From: Megachile rotundata
Taxonomy: Eukaryota > Arthropoda > Insecta > Hymenoptera > Megachilidae
Assembly (NCBI RefSeq): GCF_050947335.1
Contig: NC_134983.1
Span: 6,448,001-6,512,000 of the forward strand
Direction: 5' to 3'
DNA: 64,000 nucleotides
The notes under the pieces were generated by a model. It ran no database searches, had not been told where the DNA came from, and worked only from the letters and a program-made list of their open reading frames with translations. How positions within the stretch are numbered: the first letter of the stretch is position 1; each line of letters starts with the position of its first letter. Of this stretch, positions 38,455 through 51,289 are shown piece after piece. The translations under genes and the position numbers were made by a program.

Positions 38455-38645
38455 AACTTCATCTGCGACTAAATGATATATCCCTAGGTTCTCCAGAGCT
38501 TTTCCAAAACTCCACCTAAGTTTTTGCTAACCTTTTCTCTAGACTTTTTCCTAGGTTCATCCACTACTTCTTCCTAGGTTCTTCCTAAGATTTCCCTAGT
38601 TTCTCGCTAAGTTCTCCCTAGATTTTTCAAGGACTTTCGTTAGTT
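38455..38645 (+). repeat. Degenerate array of CCTAGGTTCTTC/CCCTAG units
   Basis: Words such as CCTAGGTTCT, TCCTAAGATTTCC and CTCCCTAGATTTT recur between KPTN and TTC7. The array resembles those in the CAP-Gly introns but has its own consensus. It lies about 350 bases upstream of the TTC7 start. Confidence 0.55.
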
Positions 38646-38994
38646 GTATACACCGGTGCTCATGAGCCCTTTTGTGGGCTCTTGATCTGTCCATTACTGA
38701 TTTTATCCAATAATTCTGCGCATTAACAATTCAATAAATGCGCAGTTCCATTGGTTCTTCAGTTAGTATGCTTCATAATGCATCGTATCTACATTTCGCG
38801 GAATCAATGACGTGACAAACGGTTCAAAATAGTCTGGCACGTGCTCGAGGTGGAAGGAAGATTGTCATACGTATACCTTTATGTGGTGCTCACGCTCGTA
38901 ACAACACTGATGATCGATATATTACATTGGATCTTGACTAACGTTGCAAAAGGATTTAACAGCTTGTTCTGTTCTTTTTTCTATGTAAATTAGA

Positions 38995-41900
38995 ATGACA
39001 AGTAAAAAAGGACACACCCTCCGAATTGAATCAGAAATCGATAAAAACCGTGAAGAAAGAAATTGGAAAAAGGTTATAGAATTGGCGGAACATCTGAAAG
39101 TACAATACCCGAGCGATGGTATATAAACATTTATCATGTTACGAATTTTAATTAATAATTTTTATATACTTTAATAACATTCTTTTTTTAATATTCAATG
39201 AAATTTCGTAAAAACGAAATGTCATATTGTTAGTTTCGTAACCTGTTTATGTAAACGGAAAAAAAAAGAATGTTAAGTCACGTTGTAGATTATATGAATA
39301 AAGGCCACTTGTCAAAGACCAACTGTCATATATGTCATTTCGTGTTTTATATTTTAGTTTACAATTCGTTTTAGGATAACAGTAAGAAAACGTATTATCA
39401 GTTGAAGATTATAAGTTTAACCAAATACTGATAAAGTGCCTAAGTAATATTATATATGTTTTATCCAAAAAAAGTCCATTACAAAAATTTTATTATTGAT
39501 TAAGATTTCATTTTTATCATGTCTTATAATATACTTTATTGTGTTAACAAATAATTTCAATTTCAGAATGTTTAGCAAATTTTTTATGTGGAGAAGGCAG
39601 ATTAGAAAGCTTTTTGGAACAAACTCCACCTATAGATGCTAATATTGCAAAAGCAAGAAATGGATTGGCAGAAACTAGAAGATATTTACTTTTGGCAGCG
39701 AATGAAAAGGACAAACAGGTAAATTTTTAAATGAATAGACCATAAGAATTTATAGTCTAATATGTTTTCCAAAACAAAATGGTATAATTGTTATATCATA
39801 TTTCACATCATAGGCTTTAGTTGTATTAGATGCACATCTATTACTTGGGAAATTGCATTACGCTATGGGGATGTACGAAGAAGCTCTCAATCATTATCAA
39901 CAAGCTGAGTTGCACACACTTACGGAAAAACCATTACCTTGCAGAAGTCTACGCATTATCGCAGAATCATACGCAACTAAAGGTTTGCATCAAGAATTAT
40001 TTAAGTTACTTAATACATTGCTAATATATACTAGTGCATTATTATTTCTTGTATCACATATAACAGCTTGCCATTTAAATAAAGGAATGGTTTATATTTA
40101 CTATAGTTTTGGTGTTTTACATAGTTCACTTAACAATTGTTTTTTTAATACTTCCGTACTTTAGAATATTAAAGTTTGTGCTGAATTTGAAAATATTGCA
40201 CTCAATGTAGATGTTCTAATGAAAAATTTAAAGGGCTGCATATTTTTTTTTATTGGCAGTCCATACTAAGTATAAATCTTCTCATACACCAGTCTGAGGT
40301 AGCACCAAATCTACAAGCTGGTATTTATACAACGTGATAATTTTTTGAAAATATTTGCTACCTATTTAGTATCATAATCAATATTCAACTTAGAGAAAGA
40401 AAGATTGTTTACTTTAGACACAGAAAAACATTTATCCAGCCGAAGACTGCGCATTATAGCCGAGTCATACGTAATTAAAGGTTTGTATTTTGCTTCATTT
40501 TATTTTTCTTTTTTTGCAATGTGAAAATGAAACCCATTCATCTCTTTCACCTATTTTAATGTTATGCTTGGTTGTAATGTAAAATATCTTAATGAAATAC
40601 TTTGTTCAAAGCTCTTTCCAGTGGTATTTGAGATTATCTTTAGATCAAAATTCTATTCAAAATAAAACGTTGTAGCTGATACTCTATAAAAGATGCATAT
40701 TCTTAAATACTAAATTAGGGTTGAAAGATAAGTAATTATTACATCAATTTATTGTAAATAATTGTCTTTTATCATAATATGAAAGCTAATATTTATTTAT
40801 GGTTTTAAAATTGTATAAAAGAGGAAGATATTTATTTACAGTACTGAATTAATTTGTTCCAATAATGGTAACTATAATTTCTGTTTTCTATAAAAATCAT
40901 TTACTTGTGCTTTGCTTTAATTTGCACTGCAAATGCATGTCTAATTAATATTTTACCACTTTTCTCATTATTCTGGCTTGCAATACATTTTCGTTTTAAT
41001 TCTATCTTTTATATAAATTCTTCAATTAATGGATTTTAAACATTTTCACAAGAAAGATATAAATATTATGAGACGATTTTTATGCAAATTAAATAAAGAA
41101 ACAATTTATATACTTGTATTATCATTAACATACGTAAAATATAATTATATTTACATAAATGTAAAAAAAGAAAGAAAATTTGTTTACATATGTTATACTT
41201 ATTTTCTCTATGTAAAATTTAATTACATTCGATAGTGTACATTGCAAGATCGAATAAATATTATTAATAATTTTTTAAGAATGTTTTCATTTACTTGGTT
41301 TTTCTTTTACATTATAATAGGTCTTTGTCTGGAAAAGTTGCCACCAAATTCCAAGTCAAAATACAAGATAGCAGAATGGCAAGAACAAATCATCAAGTGC
41401 TATGAAATTGCTGGAGACTTAACATTAGTGTATTTACAGGAACAAGACAAACTTGCAATGCAACACCAAAATGGCACGTCTGTCGTGAATAGTAACAATG
41501 CAGGTGACGTAAATTGATTTTCAGCACATTGTATTCAATCATATAATGCTAATTGGATTCTTATTCCATAAGTTGTTCCTGTATGAATAACATTATGATA
41601 ATTAGTGGTAGCTTCCAATGAATGAATGAATAAAAGATAATATTCTCTGTTCCGAATTAGTTGTTATAGCTGTATAGTTCTCTTTTGATTATTGATTGCT
41701 CCAATTATTAAATAGAGTTATAAGTTATTAAACTATGTACTCTTAAACATGTAATCTTAATTATGTGTTCGTTTTTTTTTTGCAGGTGATTTTATAGGGT
41801 TCTTGGTGGAATGTGACAAAACTTGAAATTTGGGTTTTGTTGTTAATACGTTAATATCATTTGATCAACAGGTACAAATTCTTCTCAGTCTTCATTTTGT

Positions 41901-44784
41901 TCTACAAAACATATTGGACCAATTTTGGAAACTGCACTTCAAAGGGCACCCATATTATATATTCAAACTGGTAATATTCAAGCTGCTATAAATCGTTATA
42001 GGTAAATAACTTTTGTATTGATACGTATATAAATGACAACAAGGTAACAGTATTAAATATTATTTAAAAAACAATTTAATCTTTAATTTATTAAAAAAAG
42101 TTAATGTTTATAAAATTGAATCATTTATAAGGGAAATTTTATCTGCCGTGGAGTCTACTACAACACAAAGTCTTCGAGTTACATTAACGAGACAATTGGC
42201 AGAAGTTTTAGTTCGGGGAATAAGTGGTGCTGAGTACAAACCTCCGGAACCACCGAGCGATACAACTGGTAATATTATTAATACATTATTACTGTTATAG
42301 TAAAATATGGATTAAAAATGAAACAATCAAATTAGAATTTAAATAATGATTTTTCAGATTCACCGTGGAAGCCAAAAAAATATTTAGGACTTAATATGTT
42401 TGTACCAAGAAATGAGTACGAAGAAACAATTTTATTATTATTAATAAGCGAAGCTATGGCAGTTAGAGACGCTGTACTTAGTCAATCGCCGGAATTCAAA
42501 GAAGCCAGAATACATGCTTTCGAAAATGCCACAGCGGTATACGATCTTCTTACTGTAGTTGTTGTGAGGTGGAGTCAAGTGGACTTATTATACGAGGTTG
42601 ATATAATTAAATAATTTGCTTAATGTTTATATTTTAATATCGTTATGATTGTTATTGTTTATATAATTACGTTAACCGATACAAATATGATATTCACACT
42701 GGAATTAATTTTACATTCTAATAGTCATTTGAAAGAGCAATGAAATTCTCTCATGAGGAAGCACATGTATGGACTCAGTGTGCACTATGTTTAATTAGTA
42801 TGGGCAGATATATGCATGCATATAGGGTTTTAAAGGTGGTAGCGAGATTATCACCACAAAAAGTAATGCCTTGTCTTTTAGTTGCAAGACTGTGTTATGA
42901 ACAATTAAATATGGTAAGATATAGATGTACATATTATATATAAATAATATACTGAAACATGGGCGTAGCCAGGGGAGAGATTTGTCCCAAGAGATAAATT
43001 GTATGAATTAATATTTAAAGTAACCTGATTACGCTTGTGCACTGAAAATATATTTGGACAACAAATATGGATAGAAATGTCTATATTATGAAATTATACA
43101 TAAAACAGATACGAGAAGGCATCGAATGGAGTCAAAAAGCACTTCAAAGAGAAACAAAAAATTCGCAAGGGATGCAGTCCAGATGTCATCTTTATATTGG
43201 TATTGGTCACAGTATTCTTTCTACAAATACTATAGTAAAAATGGATAAAACTTATCATACTAAAACAGCTTTAGAATGTTTTCAGAAGTACGTATAATTA
43301 AAAATTGCAATAAGATGTAAGTTGATTGTTATAACATTGTGCATTTATTTAATAGGGCACAACAATGTGATCCAAACGATCATTTGGCTGAATATTATTT
43401 GGCTCATGAATATGCCATAAATAGACAAATTAATGATGCAATGATTCATGTAAAAATTGCATTGAACCTTCGAGCAGAACACATTCCATCATTGCATTTA
43501 TTGGTATTATTACTGTCGGCTCATAAACAATATTCAGAAGCATTGCATTTAGTTAACAGTGTATTAGAAGAATACCCGGATAACTTGAATTTCCTTTATG
43601 TAAAAGCGCACCTTGAATTACGAAGCATCGGTGGTGAGCAAGCATTGTTTACCATAAGGCATATGCTTTTACTTTGGAAAAATCTCTATGAAGACCAAAC
43701 GAATGCTAATTGTAACGAACAGCATAGTGAAAAACGCAGTGAAACTAGAAGTGTCTTTCAGTTATACGCTTCTGAAATGTCTGACAAAGATTCCAGTATG
43801 TGTTAAATATTTTTTTCTAATCTATATTTTATAAAGTTAAATCATTATAATCAATAATACTTCAAATAGGTTCTGTACATGCACAGTCGTTAGCTGCTTC
43901 AAGAGTAGAACAAGCTCTCTCTGAAGTTGCGTCATCACTTAGTTCTTTCACACCAAAACCAGGACCACAAAGAGCATGGCTGCTACAATTACAAGTGTGG
44001 TTATTGCTCACCGAAGTGTATCTAGTTTTAGATCAACCAAATGGTGCAGTTCTTTCATTACAAGAAGCTACAAATATTTTTCCATTGAGCCATCACATTA
44101 TGTACACTGTAAGTTTATATATATGTATATTATAATTATATACTATTTGCGCTAGAAGCCTATATTGCACTAAAGTATTCAAATAGAAAAAAAGACACAA
44201 TTTTATATTTTATACATACAACCATATTAACATTTCTTTTCATTTTAGCGGGGTCTTTTACATGAACATAAATTGGAATATCTGGAAGCAAAGCAATGTT
44301 ATCAGAACGCAGTTTCGATTAATCCATCACATATAAAAAGTTTACAACATTTGGTAACGTTTATTTATTAAAATATAATAACATTTTTATTAACAGTTTG
44401 TTTTTGATTTGAGATACTATATAAGTTGTTTAGTGTACAATTATTTAAAAACTGTTTATATTATTAGGGTCTAATTTATCACTATTTGGGAAGTCAGAGG
44501 TTGGCCGAAAAAACATTGAGAGATGCTGCAAAAATTGATCCAAATTCTCATCAAACATGGTATTAAAAAATCGTTTCAGTATTTTGATTAGTATTTTAAT
44601 TTTGAAACAATTTTTATATTATACAAACAAAATTAATTAAAATTGTTATAGGTATAATTTAGGGAAGGTATTGGAATCATTAGGGGAAGTAGAAGCAGCA
44701 AGTGATTGTATGGCAACAGCATTGGAAGTAGAAACCACAAATCCGATATTACCAATTCTTTCAATACCAGTAACTTTTGAATGA
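38995..44784 (+). CDS. TTC7B: Tetratricopeptide repeat protein 7 (TTC7A/B orthologue), 14 exons, 836 aa
   Basis: Exons are 38995-39118, 39567-39718, 39814-39982, 41321-41503, 41872-42001, 42132-42268, 42358-42596, 42725-42913, 43109-43287, 43356-43795, 43870-44108, 44249-44353, 44468-44559 and 44652-44784. Phases all match, and an in-frame TAA precedes the ATG. Family blocks in order are LRIIAESYATKG, KCYEIAGDLTLVYLQE, AVESTTTQSLR, LLLLISEAMAVRDAV (325-338), MKFSHEEAHVW, SLHLLVLLLSAHKQY, AASRVEQALSEVASSL, C-terminal TPRs (728-825), and an ending like LPILSIPVTFE. The length is close to human TTC7B (843 aa). TTC7 scaffolds PI4KIIIalpha with EFR3 and FAM126 at the plasma membrane to make PI4P. 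TPR helices fill most of the protein. Intron 3 (1.34 kb) holds a second copy of the 3' half of exon 3, described separately. Confidence 0.95.
40394..40480 (+). other. Duplicate copy of the 3' half of TTC7 exon 3 (candidate cassette exon or remnant)
   Basis: This lies inside TTC7 intron 3. The open frame ends in RRLRIIAESYVIKG and then GTTTGT, closely matching the exon 3 end SLRIIAESYATKG followed by GTTTGC. Acceptor-like AGs at 40392-40393 and 40416-40417 give candidate exons of 87 or 63 bases. Both begin and end in phase 1, so inclusion after exon 3 would add 29 or 21 residues without a frameshift. The 5' part of exon 3 is not duplicated. Many differences from exon 3 are third-position, which suggests selection on the protein. 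Confidence 0.55.
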
Positions 44785-44913
44785 TTCAACACTTCAAATA
44801 TAAAAAGCAAAAAGAACATTCGAAAAAGCCACGATTTATTCTGCAACATTGACATTTCTTTACCCTTGTGGTAATAGTACCTGCTTATCTCTATACTGTT
44901 ACATTATTGTATA

Positions 44914-44919
44914 AATAAA
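44914..44919 (+). other. Poly(A) signal AATAAA of TTC7
   Basis: This is a canonical hexamer 130 bases after the TTC7 stop codon, within ATAAATAAAT. It is the first one downstream. Confidence 0.5.
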
Positions 44920-47900
44920 TGGATTAATTAAAAAGATATTAGAACTGTACAAATAATTTAAGAAAGATCACTGTAAGAAATTCTAATAAAGAAAAGGCTA
45001 TGAGACCAAATAGGACTCTGATATTTTTTCTTAAGTATATATTTATTTTTATAGAATCTTTTATTTTGTTAGAAACATTCCCTTAGAATAAAGGTTTTGT
45101 TAAAATGAAATTCGATTATTTTATCTTGTTTTTATTAATATGTATAGCTGGAATCCATATATTAGTTTTTTTAAATGTTATGAACACTGTTTTATAATCC
45201 TCTTATGTTTTATATGTATTTTTATAATATAAAAAAGTTAAACAAAACTATTGACCATTTTATAAGATATATCTGTACGTGCGTTTATTATAGTAAGAGT
45301 ATTTTTATATTAGGTATTGATTGAGTAATTAAAATTTCAATGTACTTCTATTAACAGTTTTTAAAAATATAACATGGATATAAACTGAAATACTACAAGA
45401 TGGTTCACGAAATTAATAACAATTACTTCAATTGTTGTTGTCACTTTTTTTAACATTGAATCTATCGAATCGGTGAAAATGCCGTGTTGAAGATTTCTTA
45501 TTTTAATTACAGAATTCTTCAATCTTCATTCTTCGAAGTGCATAGTGACTTTTATAAAAGTAAAAGATAATTGTACATACTACTTTATACATTGCTTTTT
45601 ATTTATTTATTATAATACTCTACTTTCAATTTTAAAATAAATGTGTGTCAAATGCTACATAGTGTCGCAACATTTTTTTAACGAACGTATTTCACATATT
45701 GGAAAATAATATTTAAGGAAATAACCTAAAATTTAAGAAATGAAAATAAAATACGGTATAAACTGAAACGTATATTATTGTTATTCCGACATTCAAAATA
45801 TAAAACAAGACATAAAGCGTTATAGAGCTTTTTAATACGTTTACTGCGGACTAAGTACTGTCGATTTTTACTGCGTAATAATTTAATGTTAATATTATAA
45901 ATATTGGTATTAATAATGTTAATTGAGCGTAATGCGGATGCGCAGTACCTGCAGTGAACGATGTAATTTCGAAACAGTTTTTACTTTAATAAGAATCCAA
46001 TATAAAGGAATATGTTCTTTTTCTGTTACATCCAAACAAAACGTAATTTACTAAAAAAATGATACTAAACTAAATTTAATTTGTGATAAATTTAGTATTA
46101 TTGGAAAAGAACTGCTATTTTCTACGTTACGTAAAAACGAATTGTGTACATAAAATGTATTACAAAAACTTCTTTTAATTGCATTATATTACAATAGTAA
46201 CATGTTCATAAAATGCACCCGCAATTTTTTAACGAAGTATTTTTTACAATGAAATATTATTTAAAAGGTTTATAATATATTTTACTTGAAAATTACACGA
46301 ACTTACTATTGATTTTCAGGAGTGTTAAATTTCATTTTAGCAATTTTTTTGTAAACTAGTTATTATTGTTTATAATGTCAATAGTTAAAATTACGTAAAT
46401 ACGTTTAAAGAATATCGACGTCACAAGATCAGATAAACATTTCTTTTCGATTGCACTATATCAGTTAAAAGTACTTTATAATCAATCCATATTTTTATAT
46501 CGAATTCACCGTGAAAATAAACAGTCAAATACCATTGTACGTTTCGTAGGTCTAGAGTCTAGATCACAATTGACTGGGAGTACGTCGATCGAGGGTTAAA
46601 TTAAATACCAATTAAGTACTGTATCGATGAACATAAGGTACAAAATTAACATTTTTTTACCGTGACACCTATTAATTTCCCTTCCTTACCGTTAATCGTG
46701 AACGCCGCTGTGCGCTTCTCCATCCCCCGTTCTATCTCTTTTTAACGAGATTACGGAGTTTCCCTATCCTACTCTATCGCGTGTCGCATTGCGCGTTTAT
46801 TGGCGCGCAGGCTCACTGCAAGCTATCCAAAGAACTTTTTCGAAAACCATACTTAAAAGCATGCTGGATCTCCGAGAGACTGCGTCACGAATACATATTT
46901 TCTCCGTTCTATCAGTCAGAGCATCGATTTTTCCCGGTAACGATATCCGAAAACAGATTCGCACGTGGTTATACCTGCGGTACTTCGTACCGCGTCACGT
47001 TTAGCGCATCACGCATCTGCAGAGCTTACGGCTATGCGTAATACAATCGACCAACTATTATATCATCTTACCCTTTTTTTCTTGTTCTTTTCATACTGGT
47101 CGAACGGACCCTGCACAGATAGGGCTACGGTATACTGCAATTCTAACCGTATAATACCATAGAATATAAAGGATATTTTAGATTAGACTTTGATTGATTT
47201 TAATTACGTATAACAATTTTATCTGGATAGAAAAATGTACGTCACACGTAATAACGTTTATCTATTTTTCTTTTCTTTTTTATAGGTAAGAGCAGAGAAA
47301 ATTCATCTGCTAGCAAGGCACTTTATGTATCAAATACGTGGTTTACCAAGTAATTATCTCCTGAAATATGCTGTAGAGTAGATTCCCAAAGTGTGGGTTC
47401 TATCCCACTGGTGGGTCGCTAGTTGACTTTGGGTGGGTCGACAGAATTACTGAAACTTAAATAAGCATTAAAACGATATTTTCTACTCAATTTTCCTCCA
47501 TTTTGATATAAGTGGGCGAGTCACAAAAAATGATTATTTTGGAAAGTGAGACTTTGGGAATTTTTTAATATTGGAATTTTAGAATTTCGAAACTAGGACT
47601 GCAGAATTTTGAAATTTTTAATTTTAGGACTTTGGAATTTTGGAACTTGGATACTCTGGAACTTTGGGTCTTTGATAAGTAATGTATTACAAGTGAGTGG
47701 GTCGCAAAAAATTACCGTATTGGAAAGTGGGTCTCGGCCCATAAATGTTTCGGAAGCCATGGTATAGAACACGTCATAAGATATGTAGCTATCAAATTGA
47801 CGTCAAGTGAATGACGTTTTACTTGAACAAATAAAACAAGCATTTTTCGTATATCAATATAAACAATTTTTGTACTTCAAATTTCTTGTTATAAATTTCG

Positions 47901-50369
47901 CAAAATTTATTTATAACTTATCTTTTCAGATGTTAAATGATTTAGGACAAATATTTATCGTACAATTTTACTGAGCAGACAATTAAAAATTATATTTTCA
48001 ATATATGTTTATATTTTCGCTAAACTGCCGCATAGGTTACAGGAAGCTGCATTAGTGGACGATGTACATAAGTACGTCTCTGTGTTACAATTTCCTTTGA
48101 TAAATTCAAAGCGACCTTGGTATACTTTCAAAAAATTGGTGTGGAGGAACGGTCGCTTCCGTTAGGAACCTTCATACGTGAACGTTCTTTTTTGCCGCAC
48201 GCATGCTCATCACTTATTATTGATATCGCGAACATCGTGCGACGCCGTTACCGCATATCGGTCACGGCCACCGGTGAAACTGTTAATTATCTATTAGATA
48301 CGAATGAAGTTTACGAATATCAATACTTATCATAATTTCGGATAAATTAACAAAGATACTTAATCGCGTCACGCGTCTATAAGTAACATCATGTTACATT
48401 GTACCACACGATACCCTTATTAAACTTGAATGAAAAAGTATCTTTATGGTTGTAAAATTATCTATTTATTCAACTTTCAGTTATCTGTGTTCGACGTAAC
48501 TATAACAGTTGCTATCAGTGTAGCTATAATTTGGCTAAGGCAATTGAGAGAAATATTACATTAGTTTTATCAATCAACTCAAAAAGTAAAGAAATGTAAA
48601 ATTACTTCAGATCATGGCTAAAAAACTTATCTTAAATTCATTTATTTCTATTGTTATAAATTATGCAATGCATTTTTCAACACGCGTGTGCAACGTGGTG
48701 TTGCATACTGAAGGGGTTAATAACTGCGTGTAACCGCAGAGCACGCAGTTTACGAATCTGCATTTTTTCTCTTCATAAATGTTTTTGATGGAAAGGTATT
48801 ACTATAATTAAAATTGTACTTCTAACCCTTGCGCCTCTATTAAAACTTTAATATTAAAATTTGTCAGTTATAGACACAGTTACGGGGAAACGAATGCTGG
48901 ACGAAGATGCGACCGATATACACAGTATATTATAAAAAATAATCGTTACCATAAAGATAAAAATATGTAAAAAATGTTTGTTTTGAAATAAAACGGTTTG
49001 TTTTCAAAAATAAAAATTTATGACTCATGTAACGTTTAATTGCAAATACAACAACAACAATTATTTCATTAGACATTTCCTTCTTCCCTGTACAGAGAAT
49101 CCTGGACTCGTCATTCACATTTTTGTATCACGCGTCATACAATGATCGCATTCGACGTAATCAACCAATGTAAATTCTTGAATCCAACTGTTATTCATTT
49201 AGTAAAACCTTCGATTTTTGTTATGTGTCATCAATTTTCTAAGATACTTGGTCATTCCCACGATTGATATGAGTAATACGAAACTCATTTAGGCATGTTA
49301 CCGTACTGGTTACAGGAGCACTTTATCCTGCACAAATCTTGTAAATAAATCTTAATCAGATTACATTCAACAAGTTCTTTTGCTGAAATTATTTTTCAAT
49401 TGTACGAACGGATATAACGAGAGTTTGCTATAAGTGTTTTCAATAGATGCTTGCTCGGTGCCCCTCTAACGGCAGCTTTGCATTTTGTTCTAATTGTTCT
49501 TGAACATCGCAGATTTACGATTCAATCATTCGTTAACGTAATTCCAGAGATATTCAAAAGCATTTTAAGATGTTTTATACACATAGTCGGTAAGCATTAA
49601 CCCATCGTGACCTAATATCATCCAGAGGGCAAGGTATAAAACCGAGTCGAGAAAGTTGCACTACTTCTCTGAAACTGTTGGTTTTCTATCCAACTATTAT
49701 TTTGTTTAAACGTTTGATTTGAAACAATATCTGGAACGATTTGAATCAAAAGTCGATCAGAAGAAAATGATCTCGCGTTTACGTTGCTAAACGAACGCTA
49801 CCATTAAAGGGGAATGCCACTCTTGAGGTAAATACATAAAAGATGGTTCTTGTCTAGATCTATAATTCTAAGGTAAATATAAGATACGTAAATGGTCCTT
49901 GTCTAAATCTATAATTTTCATTTAACATGTTTATTGAAGTATTGAATTTAGAGAACAATTAAAATCGATTTTGAGTACTTTCAAACAATTGCTTAAACGT
50001 TCAAGAACCCGAGGGTTCCTTTACCTTATCCAAGAGGTTTTAAACTTTATGTAGCCTTTTTAAATTGCAACTATTTTAGGCAGCGACGTGAAAAGGACTT
50101 TAACAAAAATTGTTATCAAGAGTAAATAAAAGCTACCCCCTAAGGGGTTTCCTCGTTTGGACAGCCAATTGTTCAGCCAATTTCATGATTGATTTTCTGG
50201 ACGACTAAAAGAGTTACAGTGTTGGTACATCAAATGCATTAGTGCATATTTTAAAATTTTCAAATTCACGATCAATATCGATATAAATTATCAATAAATA
50301 TTAATCTGTGTTTCCATTAGACTAAAACTTTTAAAGATTGAATTAACTTAGAAAACGAGAATAGCCGTT
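44920..50369. other. Intergenic region between TTC7 and calmodulin
   Basis: Mostly AT-rich. A moderately GC-rich piece at 46680-47160 and another near 48070-48300 have short open frames with no family likeness. The hAT-like remnant is in the middle. Distal calmodulin promoters or unannotated non-coding transcripts are possible but not visible. Confidence 0.35.
47379..47762. mobile_element. Degenerate hAT-like non-autonomous element (probable remnant)
   Basis: The left end reads GATTCCCAAAGTGTGGGTTC. The right end, reversed, reads CCATGGCTTCCGAAACATTT. Both resemble the CAGTGGTTCCCAAAC-type ends of many hAT elements. Inside, a GTGGGTCGC...TTGGAAAGTGGGTCT segment occurs twice (about 47510-47554 and 47695-47734), separated by a degenerate GGAATTTTAG array. 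No transposase is present. Flanking 8-bp target duplications are not convincing, so the call rests on the ends and internal wording. Confidence 0.4.
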
Positions 50370-50590
50370 TAAATAATAGAAAAAAATGAAGTAAAGAGGA
50401 GTAACGGTAGAAATCTGTAATCGTAGACGTATACGAAAGCGAAGGTAAAGAGAAGAAGAGAGAAAGGAAGAAAGGAAGAGAAGGAGTAGAATGATAACAA
50501 AGATAGATGTAAAGAAGAAGAATAAGGAGAGCAAGATCGAAGAAGAAGAGTAAGAACAGAGAGACAGAGAAAGAGAGAGACGTAGGGCTA
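50370..50590 (+). repeat. Homopurine GA-rich tract upstream of calmodulin
   Basis: Roughly 200 bases on the plus strand are nearly all A and G, with GAAGAAGAG, GAGAGAAAGG and AGAGAGAG words. It sits just upstream of the CpG-rich promoter segment. Such tracts can bind GAGA-type factors, exclude nucleosomes or form triplex DNA. The location makes a promoter role plausible. Confidence 0.6.
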
Positions 50591-51289
50591 AACGCAGCCG
50601 AAAAACGCACTCGTTGCATTCGAGCCATCTCTCGCAGGGAAGCCCGGCTTTGACCCGGTAGCCGGCGGCGGCACAGTCCGCGCGGCTGCCTGACGCATTG
50701 CAGGTGCGCGTTGGCCAATCACAGGCCTGGTTAGTTCGCCCGGACTTGTCCTGTAAACACGACCGCACCCACCCCGCATGTAAAGCGGATTTACACGGTT
50801 GTCCATGACGACCGTTCCGTACATCGGATGCCGTGTCGTTCCTACTTCTTCCCATTTGTCCAATTAAAAACAACTCGTTTTTTTCCAAGCTTTTCACAGA
50901 GGAGAAGCCGCACGGAACTATCTGTCGATCGCGTAGGAAACGACGCGGCGCATCGCCGCGTGAACTCCCCTTAACCCCCGCCTCAGCGGCTAACCAATCA
51001 GGAGACGCCATCGGCCGATCGGCCAAAGGTGGGGGCCGCGTAGTGATACTTGACCGAGACAAGCGGCAGAGAGGCTCGTACACCGAGAGAGAACGGAGGA
51101 CTCCATTGCTGTCCCGAGTGTGTTTCTCGTCGGCTGTGTCGTATTGCGTGTCTCTGTCCGCGCTTTCGTGCACGCAAGTTTACCTTCCACGTTGGCCGGA
51201 GATTGTGAATAAGTATCCCTTTGTGTCCAGTGCCCTGAACGATAACTTGAAATCGTCGAGCGTACCGAACACCGTAGAAACGAGCCAAA
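50590..51289 (+). promoter_or_regulatory. CpG-rich promoter/5' UTR region of calmodulin
   Basis: About 700 bases are clearly richer in G+C and CpG than the AT-rich flanks, and the segment ends at the calmodulin start codon. It contains CGGCGGCGG, GCGGCG and CCGCG words and no obvious TATA box. Long open frames occur on both strands here because stop codons are rare, but none resembles a protein family. The region continues into the first 100-200 bases of intron 1. A broad, TATA-less promoter is inferred. Confidence 0.6.

Noticed and set aside
46781..47162. Three overlapping plus-strand frames in a GC-richer piece between TTC7 and calmodulin
   Set aside because: None has a conserved motif, and the frames overlap in conflicting phases with no supporting splice structure.
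50343..51173. A 276-codon minus-strand open frame opposite the calmodulin promoter
   Set aside because: It arises from the CpG-rich, stop-poor island and the homopurine tract (its end is a run of Leu, Ser and Phe). It has no domain or conserved motif, and overlapping long frames exist on the other strand as well.
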